A program made the position numbers and the translations under genes. Below are positions 21,042-35,000 of a stretch of 64,000 nucleotides of DNA, in pieces (positions within the stretch are counted from its first letter, which is position 1; the number at the start of each line of letters is the position of its first letter). Source of the stretch: Tetmemena sp. SeJ-2015 (Eukaryota; Ciliophora; Spirotrichea; Sporadotrichida; Oxytrichidae); the NCBI GenBank assembly GCA_027382625.1, contig JAJKFJ010021174.1, forward strand, positions 1 to 64,000, given 5' to 3'. The notes under the pieces were generated by a model. That model searched no databases. It was not told the DNA's origin and was given only the letters and a program-made list of their open reading frames with translations.

Positions 21042-24000
21042 ATGGCAGACTCTAAATCACCAACGCCCACCAATTAAGAACTCACTAGCCACCACTTTCT
21101 ACCGCCAACTCCCTCCCATATGACACCTTACCCTGACAATCCCCCTGCGCCTTTTTCATTTTCCTCGATTCCAGTTATATATTATACAATATACGCTTTC
21201 ATTATGGAATTGAAAAGCTTGAAGCAGAATGATAAAAGGAAAACGGTCCTATTAAATTTAGGAAATTTTAACTCTAGTGGTTGCCCACTTGAAATGAAAT
21301 ATCCCTACAAACTATTTAAACAACGCAAACTTACATAGGATGGTATATCGTGATTCTTAACTAGTACGATAAGTGCTGGTTTTGTAAAATGATTATTAAT
21401 TTACATTCCTCAAATTTTACTTTTTACTTTACTTTACTTTAATTTTGGAATGACTTTTTATTGAGTGGACCCAGCAGAGTGGGACAACATCCCTCCTATG
21501 ATTCCCCAGTTGTTTGCCAATCTTGAAACCTATCTGCTGCGGACGGTTGAGCTTTGCAACAACGAGTTCAAAGAGAAGGTGTCACTCCAGTTGCCCATCC
21601 GCATTCAGCAAATTGGCAAACTGGCTGACAGGCGTTTCTATGCCCATGAAGAAGAACTAGAGAACATCAAGTCAGAAATCAAGGATATCTTATTAAGTAA
21701 GCAGATATAAGTTGTCTACATTATTCTATATCCACATGCTGATTAAGGACATCTACTCTAAGTTCGCAACTCAGGAGAAAGTTATAAAGGAGCACCAGTC
21801 CCAGGAGATGAACGCCTTTATCAAGGTCAAGCCAGAGGAGATGAAGTACGAGTCCTTCAACTACGACAAGACGCAACTTGAGGAGGAGAAACAGCATAAA
21901 GAGGTTTTCGCTCAGCCTCGCATGTACATGGCTTATAAATTACATGCATTCAGTATCTCTTTCAATGAGTGAATGAAAAAATTGAATTTTAAGGAGAAGG
22001 TTGAGAAGTTCAGGATGCAAATTGTCAAGTAAACTAAGAATATTTAGTATGAGTAGTAGTAGGTGTAAAACGTTTTGGTTTACCAGGAGAACATGAGTTT
22101 CCGATTCAGGGAGATGGAGAAGGAGTTTCAGCACTCCATCCGCAAGAACGAGGACGACATCATGGACCTGCAAGTGAAGATAGAGGAGCAGCTCAAAGAC
22201 CAGGCGGAGAAGTTCGACCTAGTCGTCTCCAACAACAAGGACATCATAGTCAACGAAGTGAACTAATATAATTAAAAGCATCTATTTTTCATTTGAGATA
22301 ATTACATGCTGTAATGTTTATACTTTCTTTATTTTTGTTGTCGCATGTACAGCATGAACCAGTTGAGGGAGTTGATATACCTGCACGTGAACCGCTCCAG
22401 TCTGAAGTCTCTGGTGTATATGAGCAGCGGAGACATCCAGAAGTACAGAACGCAAATCGCCAGTCTGGAAAAGGCAGAAAGAGACATCAAGGAGGGACTA
22501 GAAGTGTTGAGGCAGGAGAAGGAAGAGCAGTTCAAGGTCAGAGATGCGGAGAGCACCGACTAGAAGGCAAGGAACGAGAAGATGTTCAGCGACCTCCTCA
22601 CCAAACTAGGACTCACTATTAAGGAAGTCAAGAACCAGAACTTAACAGTCAAACAGGGAGAAGCACAAATTGAACAGCAGAAGGAGAAGGTTCATGCAAT
22701 ATTTCATTACATGTCACTATGATATGAAAGATAAATTAAGTGTATTTAAACGAAGTGAAGAACGACATCGATGCTGGATAGTAAAAGATAGAACAACTGA
22801 GGGAGGAGTTGACATCTATGCTCGATGGATTTATGCAGGACATTGAACGCAAGCTGGGCAGACAGTCAAACAAGACAGACTCAATCACTCTCAACATGGA
22901 GAACAAGTTTGCTAAGGTCACGAAGGAAGTGAAGAAGGTCAGCAAGGACCTGTATAAAGTGCAGATATCAGGACCTGTTGCAGGAGGGGGGCTTGGAGGG
23001 GGAGGATCAGTAATTATGGATTTAACTTACATTCTTTATCTATTTAGAGGAAGTAGTGTGATGGATGGAGTTGCTTTGGCACAGATAAATAAGTTGCAAG
23101 CCAAGTTATTCTCGCTAGAAACTCAGCAGAAGGAGCAGGATACAGAGACCAAGGCGTACATAAATCATGTCAAGAATGCAGTCAAGCAAATCATTACAAC
23201 CCTATCTCAAGCATAGCTTACTATCGCAGACTAAAATGGAGGAGGGCATCTCTAATTGCCCATTGCAGGTCCACTTGGTTTGAGGACTCACAACACAAGT
23301 ATGCTGGTCCATGATTAGAGCGGAGTCATTGGAAAACTCAAGTCATTTAAGTATTATGGATTCATTTATACTTTCAGTTAAGTCTCCTTTCACAAAAGGA
23401 AGCAAGAAATACAGTCAGTAGCTCAACCTCTCCAACTTGAATGCACATGCCAGCAGCCTCAGTTCAAACCTAGGACTGGGAAACAATTTCCAAAGTCAAC
23501 TTTCTAATAACCAAAATAAAGACTTATAAGCTTAGTTGCATCTAGCAAACAACTAGACTCTATATCTTCCTAAGCTGAGAGACGAACTTAATGAAAGCAG
23601 TCTTCAAGCTTTCAACCCTAATGCTTCTTTGAAAGATAACGTCATCAATAGCTTAAAAATATATAGGTAAGAGAATGATGAACACTCAATAATTATGATA
23701 GCGAGGGAGGAGTGAATGACAGCCTCTAAAACATTAATCCTTAAATGCGGCAGAGCAAATAACTTAAGCAGCCACCTTAACTCTTGATTGAGACAAGTAA
23801 CCAGTCTCTCGGAGATTTCGCAATCTAAAATCCAGTCACACTTACAACAAAAGCGAATGCAGGGACTACCACAGATAGAAATTAGCATCAGCGTGCTCTC
23901 AGCAACACAGTGATATTACACAGTTCCATTCATCATGCAAATACGGGCTCAGTAACTCCAATCCACAATTTTCTGGCTGACCAAAGTAGTAGCACTTAGC

Positions 24001-24701
24001 TTTTAGCAAATCACTAAGTAACCAAGAAAGACCTACACCATCTACCTACTGTGTCGCCCTCTCCTTCCTCTCATTTGACTCTTACCAATTCCTTTGAATA
24101 TATTTTTCATTCAATTAAAGAGAGCAATATATCCTTAGTTAGTGGTGGGAATGCATTATAATTTGATGATTTATTCCAGAAGCGACTTAGACATGTGCAA
24201 AGGATGCTGAATGAGGATGCTATTGAAATGGAGACAGTGAGAAACTACTTTACTAAAATAGCAGCCACTCATGCGAGTTCCAAGTAGATTGGCGGCTCTG
24301 TAGTGGCTCATACTCTCAACACTAAGCACAAAGCAAAAACAGACTCAGTAGTAAGGAAAGCTGTTGATAGCAGCTCTATAGAAGTTAACATCGAAAACGA
24401 AAAGACTTAACTTAAGAAGCCCAAAAATGAATAAAGTAGCAATCAGGAATACCTAAACTCTAGGATTGATGCAGAAAATATTTCTCCTTTCTATGCTTTA
24501 TACTACGATAGTTATGCTGTATAACTAAACCAATCATTCGATGATAGGGCGAAGGCCGCAAAGCTTAAGATTCAAAAGCAGAGGCAAAAGTAGAATCAAT
24601 CATAGGTAGACTTTGAGTAAACATTCAATTAGGGTGAGGATTTCTATGACCAAAGAGGAGAAAGTATCTTCGAAACTCAAAAGCCAATCACAAGTCTATG
24701 A
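21042..24701 (+). CDS. Long coiled-coil protein of unknown function, at least nine MDSs
   Basis: ATG at 21042 (MADSKSPTPTNQELTSHHF), stop TGA at 24699. A Pro-rich head is followed by long coiled coils (about 21480-22970), a Gly-rich hinge (near 22980-23006) and a Gln/Ser/Asn-rich tail. The tail contains an FDDLFQKRLRHVQRMLNED helix near 24170. Seven solved junctions use pointers CCAG, AAGGA, TGAAC, GAAG, GAGGA, AAGTC and ATAGC, and each restores frame. At least one more (about 21920-21970) is unresolved. The product is about 1,000 residues. The coiled-coil part is GC-richer than its surroundings. The architecture resembles cytoskeletal or ciliary scaffold proteins, but I recognise no named family. 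Confidence 0.85.
21175..21474 (+). other. IES, pointer CCAG
   Basis: Repeats at 21171-21174 and 21471-21474. Removing 300 bp gives TCG ATT CCA GCA GAG TGG GAC in frame. Confidence 0.8.
21686..21750 (+). other. IES, pointer AAGGA
   Basis: Repeats at 21681-21685 and 21746-21750. Removing 65 bp gives GAA ATC AAG GAC ATC TAC TCT in frame. A GT..AG reading of the same region does not restore frame. Confidence 0.88.
22264..22359 (+). other. IES, pointer TGAAC
   Basis: Repeats at 22259-22263 and 22355-22359. The join reads AAC GAA GTG AAC CAG TTG AGG. Confidence 0.88.
22690..22760 (+). other. IES, pointer GAAG
   Basis: Repeats at 22686-22689 and 22757-22760. The join reads CAG AAG GAG AAG AAC GAC ATC. 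Confidence 0.75.
23007..23051 (+). other. IES, pointer GAGGA
   Basis: Repeats at 23002-23006 and 23047-23051. The join reads GGG GGA GGA AGT AGT GTG ATG. Confidence 0.8.
23345..23384 (+). other. IES, pointer AAGTC
   Basis: Repeats at 23340-23344 and 23380-23384. The join reads GGA AAA CTC AAG TCT CCT TTC. Confidence 0.85.
23653..23702 (+). other. IES, pointer ATAGC
   Basis: Repeats at 23648-23652 and 23698-23702. The join reads AAC GTC ATC AAT AGC GAG GGA. Confidence 0.85.
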
Positions 24702-24841
24702 ACTATAATATATGGGGAGTGGACAGTATAAATTTCTTAAATAAATGATTATTCATACAACTCTTCATACCTATCATTGTATTAGAATAGAAAATACCAA
24801 AATAAATTGTAGTTTAATTAGTTAAAAGTGGACATTAAGAA

Positions 24842-27800
24842 ATGCTAGATTACTTACAAAACTCTACTGTGTTGAATTCTCAGAGGAGCAGCAGTCGCCC
24901 AAACGAAGGTGCTGCTCTAAATACCTAAGGGTCTTTCACTCTAGGTAGAAAAGGATCTTTCTCGAAACGCCCTACTCTGAGCAGATCTCACTCCTTAACC
25001 TCAGATGGAGATCCTTATACGCAAAGAAAGCAAAGACTGTTGAAGAGTGAGATTGAGAGAACAGTTCACAAGCAAATGCAGGCTATGGACTTGATCCGCA
25101 GGATGAATATAGTCCAAACTATAGAAACTACATTCGAACAGTTCCTGGAAGAAAAGAAATAGCAAGCTCTTAACAAGGATTAGCAAGTCAAAGGTATCAC
25201 GCAAAATTAATTATTCAAATATGTACTCTCTGTGAAATTAAATTCAAAATGCACCCATTTTAACTCAAACAAGCAAGACTGAATAGGAGAAATGAAACAG
25301 CTAGAGTTAGGGTCAGAGGAAAAGCATATTGGCGCAAGGTCCCAGGACCTCTGAACTTGGAGGTCTCTTTTATCCTGTCAACTAGAAATAAGATTTATCT
25401 TAGTTAATAGATAATTAAAAGAGGGGGCAGCAAGAACTAGTTCAAAACTTGCGAACGTACATGGGTTGATGACTAGGGATAACCTTACTTACAAAATGAT
25501 GGCCAAGTATAAGGCGGTTAGCAACGGCGATATTCTTTCTTTCGAGATGATAGATCAGGGTGTGATGAGGAGACCCTCTATCAGATATTTGATGAATTTA
25601 TGTTTAATTTCAGAGCATTAGCTTTAGAATGCTCATCCATTGAAGAATTTGAGATCAACTCATTATGATAACTAGTATTATTTTGTCATTGTAAATTTGA
25701 GAGAGAAATGCAGCTGAATGCTTCTGAATACGAAGACTTGAATCCAAATGCAAGGGCCAAGACTAATTCAATGGGAAGAGCTTCCTCCTTTTCTTCAAGC
25801 CAGGACGAAAGGGTGGGGAAGAAGCGGGTAAGGTCGAGTGAGGAGTACTGGGAGGAGATTAATACCAAGGATTCTAAGTACAAGAACGCTATCATCATAG
25901 AGAACTACAAGACAGAGAATGTCTCCCACCCCATACCCAGAAACCTAAAAAAGGCCAAATACAAGGAAAAGCAACCCTCTTCAGACGATTAAGTTTCTCC
26001 AAGAAAGCAACTCTCAAATATTCTCATTCCATTCACTTTAAAGACTACTTTTACTCTTAAAGTCTTAGACTCAAGTAAACAACGGAAGGAAGAAGAACAT
26101 TGCTAGTCCGCCGATAAACCAGGATTGGTTCTTTTCCAATACTCTGACTTCGAATAACACTTAACTGCTCAAGTATCAGGACAAGCGTGCTCGAGCAAAT
26201 GAGCTTGAGGAGAGAAGAAAGCGATCCACTCTCCGTTCCACCTTCAACCGAGAGGAGTTCACTCAAAAGATAGAGAAGATCTAGAGGGCTCATGAAATAG
26301 AACTTAAGAATACTAAGACGCTCGCTAAGAACTATGCCATCGAGTATTTCAAAACCAAGGCACTTCATCATTATGTTGTTCATATCTCTTCTAGCATACT
26401 TCTAAAACTTTGCTTAATTTGCACTTGAGCTGACTTAAATCTTCACGAATGAGAGCTATCACATCGCAGAGAAGTATGAAGAGCTGAAGGACAGACTCTC
26501 TCAAAAGGAGACTAAGATCTTCTCCTTACAATAGACGATTCAACGATAGGAAAAGATCATCAGTGAGTTTAAAGTGTACATCAAGGATAATATTCACAAA
26601 TTTCACACCAAAGTTGAGCAATACATCATCGATTGCTTATTTAACTTCTTTTTAAGCAACATAGACCAGCAATTGAGAAAGAAGTCATAAAGCGATTCAA
26701 CTCAATTTAGAATAGACAGTCTATCAGATCTGATGAGGTAAAGTCTCAATACCTAGGATAGATGTCAGTTCTTGATCTCTACTTAAAATTTTATGTCTAA
26801 ACTTTGAGTCTACCAAAGCTATCGAGAGTTAGTAAAACCTCATGCCAAGGAATAGAAGCATGAAAAACTTATCAAAGAAAACGCTCAGCTCTGGCTCAGA
26901 ATTAATTCCCTCACTACAGAAATTGAAGCTATCAATAATATTTGCCAGGCTTTCTTCTAGGAGGAAGAAGCTGCCAAGCTCAAGATTGAGAAGTTAGAGA
27001 TCGAAAGAGATGCCTATCAGAGTGAGTTATTCATTAAATGCTTGTAAAATATGAAGAAACATTGAAATAATGTGCCTCTCTTTGTATGTTATCAAATTTG
27101 AATTCAAGTTGAAAGCAGATATGCAATCATAGAGTCTGCAAGACTAAGACAAGTACTCCAAGGGGATAGGTTACCTGCGAAACAGGTTCTAGCAGCTCAA
27201 GTAATTTGCGGAGATAGAAGTGAAAGTCAACAGCGCCATTGCTTAATCTGCTCTCACTAGACTCTCTTAAGTGGAACAAAAGCTCAAAGAAACGAAGCTA
27301 GTCCTTCGCATTCCTTATAATTAAATTACTTTGTTTTAACCTTCGCACGCCAAGACTGTATCACATCTATAAGGATAAGATGAGAGACAAGATGCTGCCT
27401 GTTAACTAAGAAGCATTCCTTTAACAATCTTAGACTTTGAGTCCTGACTTGAAAATGCCTGCAGCCAACTCAGTCTATCAACAACTTTAGGAATAGTCAA
27501 TCATCCAGGACATATCTAGAAACAAAAACCATATAAAGTTAAAGAAGATTTTGATTTTTCAAGATTTACTAGAAACGAGAAATAAGAACTACAGCTTTCA
27601 AAAAATAGGATACCAGCTTTTACAACAAAGAAAATATTGCGCCATTAAACCCCTCAGGTCTATAGGATGTTCGAAACAAAAGACTAAAATATTATTGTAC
27701 ACAATTAACCAAATTTTTAAGATCTATTTTCTTCAGGACACTCATTTTCTAATAGGAATTAGAGCTTAGATTAAAATGCTAGAGCTTAATCAGTTTCTGG

Positions 27801-28724
27801 TAAGAATCCAACTCAAATTAAAATTGCTGATAATGCTCGAGAAGCAGACAGAAGAGAAGAATAGAACTAAATATCAACTGGAAATTAAGACCTAGAACAG
27901 AATTAAACCTCTAAAATAACCTAAGGAGAGAAATAAATTTAGCATCATTTTAAATATAGGTTCTTATTATGATAATCATTTCTCTTAGAAATAGAGACAC
28001 TTGAAATTATATTTCATGCATTTATAAAATGAAATTGAGGAGTGACTCTATAACTCCCTCAAACTGGATTAATACTTAAACCGCTCGTCCTAAGACCTCT
28101 CAAAACCAAAGCAGAGGCAGGAGAAGATTAAATCTCTCATTACTGTACGATTAGAGCAGCCGAGGACTGACCCCATCCTAGCTATAGTAGACACAAACTT
28201 TAGAGAACTAGTGCATGAAGTTTACATTCGATGTGGAAAGCTACAATCCAACTCAGGCATCAACTTTATAGCAGCTGAGAATTCAAAAAGGTACCTCAAA
28301 GTCCAATATCAATTAAATTTTCCAGACTTAAACCCTCAAACAGAAAACTTAGTAGAAAGATGCAGTAAATAAAATCTTAGAAGGGGAGACTAGTTAGCTG
28401 TAATAATGGCTTTTGAACAAAGAGGAACATTCTATTTTTTAAAAATAAAATTTTAATGTAAATGAAAAGTGTTTGCAATTTTAATGTGAGTTTATTTCTA
28501 TGTTTGAAGATCAATTATTTAAGAAAGTTTAAGCAAACATTTCTTCTAAAACTTTAGTTAATGATTAAGTTTCTGCTAATAGTACTTTCCTTAATTCAAG
28601 AAAGGAATCTCAGATTGCTCCAGATTCTCGAAATCCTTATGAGGGAATCACTTCAAAACATAAAGAGCTTAAACAAGTTATAAGAGAGTGCTTTTTAGAT
28701 CAAATAACTGCCAAAAATTACTGA
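24842..28724 (+). CDS. Large coiled-coil protein of unknown function
   Basis: ATG at 24842 (MLDYLQNSTVLNSQRSSSRP), stop TGA at 28722. A Ser-rich head is followed by repeated coiled coils: LIRRMNIVQTIETTFEQFLE (25100), a KYEELKDRLSQKETKIFSLQ stretch (26480), KENAQLWLRINSLTTEIEAI (26880) and FAEIEVKVNSAIAQSAL (27205). A disordered Gln/Asn-rich C-terminal third comes next (27550-28724). The pointer CCTTCGCA is solved, and several other short inserts (for example 26375-26440, 27030-27110) are visible but not fully resolved. The region 25250-25680 is open in competing frames. Treating the span as one gene is an inference, and two adjacent genes cannot be excluded. No catalytic domain is recognised. 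Confidence 0.7.
27311..27347 (+). other. IES, pointer CCTTCGCA
   Basis: Exact 8-bp repeats at 27303-27310 and 27340-27347. Removing 37 bp gives CTA GTC CTT CGC ACG CCA AGA in frame. Confidence 0.9.
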
Positions 28725-29032
28725 AATTTTAATTTGAAACAAGTAGTGACTATACTTAATTAAGCTATATCAAACCTATTTTATAATGTAATGTCTTCAT
28801 TTACTTAACATTGATCATAAATATCAATAAGTGATTTAATTTGTTAAAATCTTTAAGCTTTATTTTCAGTTTTTATAAATTCCTTCTATGTCTATTTTTT
28901 TAAGATTATTTTATGGAAGAGAATTTGTTTATATGTGGATTTGGTGAGTAATTAATAAGAAAGGGGTTGCGAAGGTGCTATATAATGACAGGGATCATTG
29001 AATATAGTGATAAATTTTTAATATTTTTAATA
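28725..29032. other. Convergent intergenic spacer
   Basis: AT-rich spacer between two converging stops; nothing recognised. Confidence 0.6.
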
Positions 29033-32000
29033 TCAATCCAAGATGGTGGGTGCTCTCGACTCCTCTATCGCACAACTGTCTTTTTCGACTTCAAAGCTAC
29101 GCTGCAACCTCAGTTTGGTCCACCGAGGCCAAGAAGCGCTTTGAGAGAATTTATCCCCTCCAATACATATAACTCTGTCGACAATCATTCTTTCTAGCAT
29201 CGATGAATCAAGAGTACTCTACCTTCCTTGCACAATAGTTCTGCTTTTCTGATTATTGCTTTCTTCACTAAGGGCTGCCCTAGAATAAAATCTAGGGGAG
29301 GGCTCCTGACGTGACAGATTGCTGAGACTGGGAGGCATTGAGCTGTGCTGGGGAGGATTAACTTGAAGAAGAACCCTCGCGCTTCAGATTGATAATCTCA
29401 TCCTCTTTCTTTTGTAAATTCTCAACACTAAATAGCACCTCCAGCAAGTTAACGTTGTCAAATGCATGCGACTGTGTTGCTGCGTGTAAAGATACCGACT
29501 AAGCCTCAAACGTTACTGCTTACTTCAACTATTGGCTATGATCGTATACAAAGCAGTTGGTGTTTTTAATATCATTCCTCTAATACTGGTGCTGATTCTA
29601 CTACTGAACTTATTCGTGATGTTAAGAGATTAAGTGCAATTAAGAGATAGCTCCACAAGATATATATATTAGTACTCCCTAAATGGACAACCTGATTCGA
29701 TGACTCTTGCAAGCCCATGGCTTAAGTTAAGTAAGCCAGAGATGACACACCGATCTCATTTAAGGTGACGAAAAAAAATACCCGATGGGCTAGACTTCCA
29801 GCACCCTCTGGGCTCACACTGTCAGTACATATGAATCTGACGACTTCACTAACGTGCAAAACACCTCCACCAATTTCTGGTCAAGCGCAGCAGAGATGTG
29901 AAAAAATACGAATTGATTATCAAATTGACGAGACCTAATATGGCTCCTCAGTGATAGGTGATAATCATTAAGCAAGATTAGCATAATATACACGCACATT
30001 TTTCACAAGCAGCGACAGTGATTATTTCGCGTAACGTACTCTTACGCTTAACCCGTTAGATTTCCTTGATTATTTCTATCATTACCATTGCTCCTTGTCG
30101 GGTCCTAAAATCCCTTAAGTGAGAGGTCATTAATCTAAGGCCAACATTCTACAGATTGTGATGTAGTACGGCTCTCTTCCTGCTTCGGGGTTCACCACAA
30201 TCCAACTCACTCTCACAGAAACTTCAAAACTAGCAAGAGACTTGCATCAGCCTTGGCCTCCAGGTCTGACCTTAGGACCGCCTATTTACTAGCTTTCTAA
30301 TTTAATATTCGTGATTTTAATGCTGAGCTTAAGAGGGTCGAAGGACAAATGAAGGACTCTAAAGACTCATTTATCCGATGGAATCAGCCAAATTTACCTT
30401 TTCGAGACTCGTTTAAGAAATGGACTGCTCAGTTTGAGAAATTTCAAAACTCTTGGAATCGTTGTCTGCTATTGATATTAGTGCGGATTAGTGAGGCTAG
30501 TCTACATAGAGTTGCAAAGATTCATTTTTAGCCTTTGAAGGAGTAAAAATAGGAGTACTTGTGGTCAATGATTGAGTTTAAGAGAAGAGTTGCGAAGGCT
30601 AGCTTTAATGCTTCTACTGCGGTTAATTTGAATTAGATTAAACTGCGGGATTGCGCTCCGAGTGCTGATACTGTGATGGATAAAAGTCTACCTGCTACTT
30701 TTTTATGTTGCTATTTTAGGAGGAAGCAGAGGGCGTGAGCGTTTAATTCTAAGCAGAACTTGCAGCTGAGGCTGCGGTAGTTGCTGTGCTACTAATCTGA
30801 GCCGTTCTTAACTCTTCTTCTCTTTACTCTTGCAAAGTCTCACATGACTGCTTATTTTGCTCCTTTAGAGACTAAGTTACTGACTACTCACTCTTCTCTT
30901 CTGCTTGCTATGAAGAATTTTTCGACTTATCTTCAAATGATTGAGAGTGAGTGGTCAAGAGAGTTTATTCGAGGATTTCAGTTCCCTTCACTGCTGTTTG
31001 CGTTGTACTCTCTTAGATTTTAATAAAACTCTTGAGGGTTGAGAAAGATGCCGAGAACTTAGACAGTATATCCTTGGTAAGGTAACTGTTGCGAGTGGTA
31101 TTATTCGTCATGTTCAGAGGATCGAGGATCACGATGTTTGAGTCACTGGAGACTCCCACTACTGGTTGCTACTGCAGAGAATAGAATGACCTAGACAGAG
31201 ATAACAATTATAAACTTAATTCCATCAACAAGTTAAATATATACTTACCCTTCATTATAAATGTTGACACCCCAAACACTTGGGTTAAATTATTGCAATA
31301 GATTCACTATTTAACATAATTTATGATGATAAGAAAATAAATGGGGCAATAGTTTCCATAGAAGTCAAGGAATCCCATGAGGATTCTTGACGGTGATTAA
31401 TTATGATTTCCTCTTAAGTCTAAGTAGTTCATGTAAGCGATGAGCATAATAACTGTGGCATATGAACTTATACCTCCTAAGAATGAAGAGTAAGCAACAT
31501 TAAAGTCTTACCGTAATAGGGAGAGTTGAAATTATGAATGGCTAAGAATTTCTTAAGTAGAAGAGACACCTCTTTAGAATATTGGTAGCTGGCTATATAG
31601 TTCTGCACCAAGAGGCAACTCTAAAGACCAAGATGCGTTTTGGACATGCCCATAGGATTAAGTGGGTCACTCTGGTATAGCATTTGGTGTAGAGATGACA
31701 TCATTGAACTACCCATAGAATCGTCAAAAGTGATGTCAACGCTAAGAAGTTCCTGCTCTTTGGGAATAAATCTTTTCTCAAATTCAGTAAACCCTGCGTT
31801 TTTCATCTCTTTCTCTCTAAGTTTGTTCAAGTCAATTTTCTAAAAGAGCTGTTAGCTGAAACTTAAGTACTTACCATTTTAATGACTGGGATAGATGCAG
31901 TTTCAATACACTTAAATGTGTCGAGAACTTCCCAACCTTGCAAAGCTCCAGCAAGCTTGTTAAGTTCACATATCACACCAAATCTGTCTTGAATGTAGAG

Positions 32001-35000
32001 ACCTGTTACTGCTAAATCCATGTCACTTGATTCAAGAGCGAGCCCGGTCACTAGAGACCCAAAGAGTTGTAAAGATAAGGTCTGGCTACCAAAGACCTCT
32101 CTGCAAACAGTCAAAATTTTGTTGTAAACAAAGTCTCTCTCCGGCCTTAGATTATCTAATGCAGCCTGGACTCCATGCAGCGAAAGAGAAAATTTCCTTA
32201 TCAAGCTTATCATAGAATCCACTCTCTATAGCCAATTACTACTGTGCTTGCTCTTGAGAAGATGAGGGTCCAAGTTGATTCTTCTCAATTGAGTTTTAGA
32301 GCTGATTTAAGTCTATGGAGGGAGGAGGAGAATTTATATATTGAGGTACTGGGCTTATAAAAATCATAGATTATATTTATAGAGCTGAGTGATTGCTAAT
32401 TAAATTTGATCGAGTTAAAGATCTAGAGAATGATATCCTAGCTCTGATCAATATAAGGCGCCTATGGCTAAGGTCTACGCTGTTATTTAAATAAAAAGTT
32501 GGAAGTTTAAGCCGAAATTGGGGTCATTTGGAGAAACGATACCTAAGGGAGTGAAGTTGGGCATAGGGACTTGATTTGTGGGATAGTAATTGATGGGGGA
32601 TGTGACACTCATTGGGGCCTGAATAAGGTTTTACTTATCACCAAAGCTGTACATGCCATCACTCTATCGTTGCGAAGGTATCTACCATGTTGTTCTGTTG
32701 AAGGAACATTTGTTAGTCAGGTTGGTAGAACATCATATTTGGGTCAGGATAAGGATTAAGGAATTACTAGTGTTGCTGCTCACTCATAATTGGGGACATT
32801 TGCGGAGGCACCTATTAAGTATAGAAATTCATTGCCAAATACACACTTTATATATTTAATAAGCATTATAAATTTCATTGAGTTGGCTTTGTTTCCCATC
32901 GACTGCTGGTAAAAATCTTTTTAACCAGGGAACGCTTATTGTTAGTTTGAAATAGGCATTTGGAAAGTTTGAAGGGGCATATTAAACTGTTGCTATTGAA
33001 TGCCGTGGTAGCTATTATGCTTTATTGGTCCATTAATTAATTCTTTATTATGATAATTCAAGTTAATAAAATATGAAGGTCCATGCATTTAATGCTGCTG
33101 CATATAACTTTATGGAAGCTAGCCTCCTATATTCAGGTTTTACTACTACTGATAATATTGAGAAGAAAAGAATGAAAGAAGCATTTTTATTGAGGATTTT
33201 ATTGCTGCTATTTTCTATACTATGAATTGTGATTTTAGTTGTTGAATTGCACTGAATTGTGCTTTTTAGGCCCTTAAGGAGGAGTCTTGAAATTCTGTTA
33301 TGAATTTGTCAAAAAAAATATACTACAGAGAGTATCTATTAAATTATTGAATCCAAGCTGTTTGTAGAGACTTAGGCCGACAGTGGAATATTAGTGTTCT
33401 TATATAAAATATTAATAAGCTCTTTTGGTTGGCCTTCTAATTCTGATTGTAAACTTTTTGAGGGGTGTTCTAGAAAGACTGATACTGATGGCTTACCTAT
33501 TAAACCATGTTCTTATCAGCTATGTCAAAATTTGATGGAGAGATGCTTGGATTCAGTTGATTGAAATTCACGCTTTGCTGGTATTGTGGAGTAAAGATAG
33601 AGGGTTAAGAGCTTGAGGTTGAAAGAGGACTCGACAGTTGTGGAGGCACAGTTGTCGTCTCTTACATATCTTTAAGAGCTTAGTTCATAGTTTGCTCCTT
33701 CAACCTGTTAGAGAACTACTGAATCGTGTAAGCGAATGAGTTCTACTTAAACAGATTTTGAGCATCAATGCTATCTGTTAGTGATATTTGAATTTGATTT
33801 CTGCTACCTTGCGATAGTTGTCTGCTCTGCTCATTTAATAACTACTAGTCTTCTATTATGATGAGCGACTCTTTGCTTTCCTCTAATCCCGCATGGCCGT
33901 TATCAACTGAAGTGTTGACTGCAGTATTAGTCGAGCCCGTATTATCAGCCCCTGATCCCATGTCAAGACCTTCTGCATTGGTCTTTTCTTCCTTTTTTAG
34001 TGGGACCTCGTTATTGATATCTATTTGCAAGTCTATTAAGTTGTTGATAGCTTTTGTATTGTAGGCATCTGTACCAGCATTTAGCACTTTTTCATTCATG
34101 GAATGCGAACTCTTATTGCTGATGCAGTCAGCTTGATTACTATCAACTGAAGCCACATCTCCATTTCTATTAGCCTGTGCTTTCTTAGAATTGTTATTCT
34201 GCTTAGCTTTACCGCCATGATTTGGCTGATTCTTCTAATTGTGATTTTGATGCTGATTATAGTGCTACTCTCCTTATGCAGATTTTTGATTTAGCTACTA
34301 CTATTAATTATGGTTTGACTGATTATGATGATTCTGCTTTTGCTAATTGTGGCCTTGATTGTGATTTTACTAGTGCTGCTGCTTGGCCTAATAGGATTTT
34401 GATGATGGGTTGTAATTTTAGTTTAGGTTTCCTGAGTTTTTATGGTAAGCTTAGGTGCTGTTAGTGTTTTGATCATAATATTCCAAGAATAAAAGAGAAT
34501 TCAAAAAATGAAAAATAGTTGCACTCTTAATCTTAAGATAACATTTACTTATCCCAATTTTAATTATTCTTGAAGTATGGATGTAATTAAAAATTAATTA
34601 TTTTTAAGCAGTTATAGAAATTAATAAACACTTTCGCAAAAATTGCTGTTTAATTGCTATACTTTTAGCTATCATGTTAGGAAAATTAGTGCGAATCTAC
34701 AGTATTTATCGAATCTTTCCTATTTTGCTACTACTAATTGTAATGCTTCAAATAACACATTTAAGTTTAAGAACATTTATGAATGCTTGTTCTGATGGCT
34801 ATTATAATTGTTTTGAGATTATTTATACTTATACGAGTTGTTGTTGTTGTAGTTGCTATTTGAGTTATTAAATTATTGATGATGATTGTTATTTTGAGAG
34901 TTTTGTACATTTTCACTATTGATTGACACGTTATCAATAGCAGCAGATTGTTCAATATTCTTATTCTGATTATGAATTTGCTCTTATTTAGCCTATTTGC

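Noticed and set aside
21681..21750. GT..AG intron, or a 15-bp intron, at 21697
   Set aside because: Neither removal restores frame; the AAGGA pointer does.
30349..30531. Plus-strand open frames across 30320-31020 that looked like a second gene
   Set aside because: They are antisense to a continuous minus-strand Ser/Thr/Gln-rich frame (for example PSQLFSQTQSLTTSTPIFTP) that links the nucleotidyltransferase domain to its C-terminus. The complement of Q-rich sequence is naturally stop-poor here.
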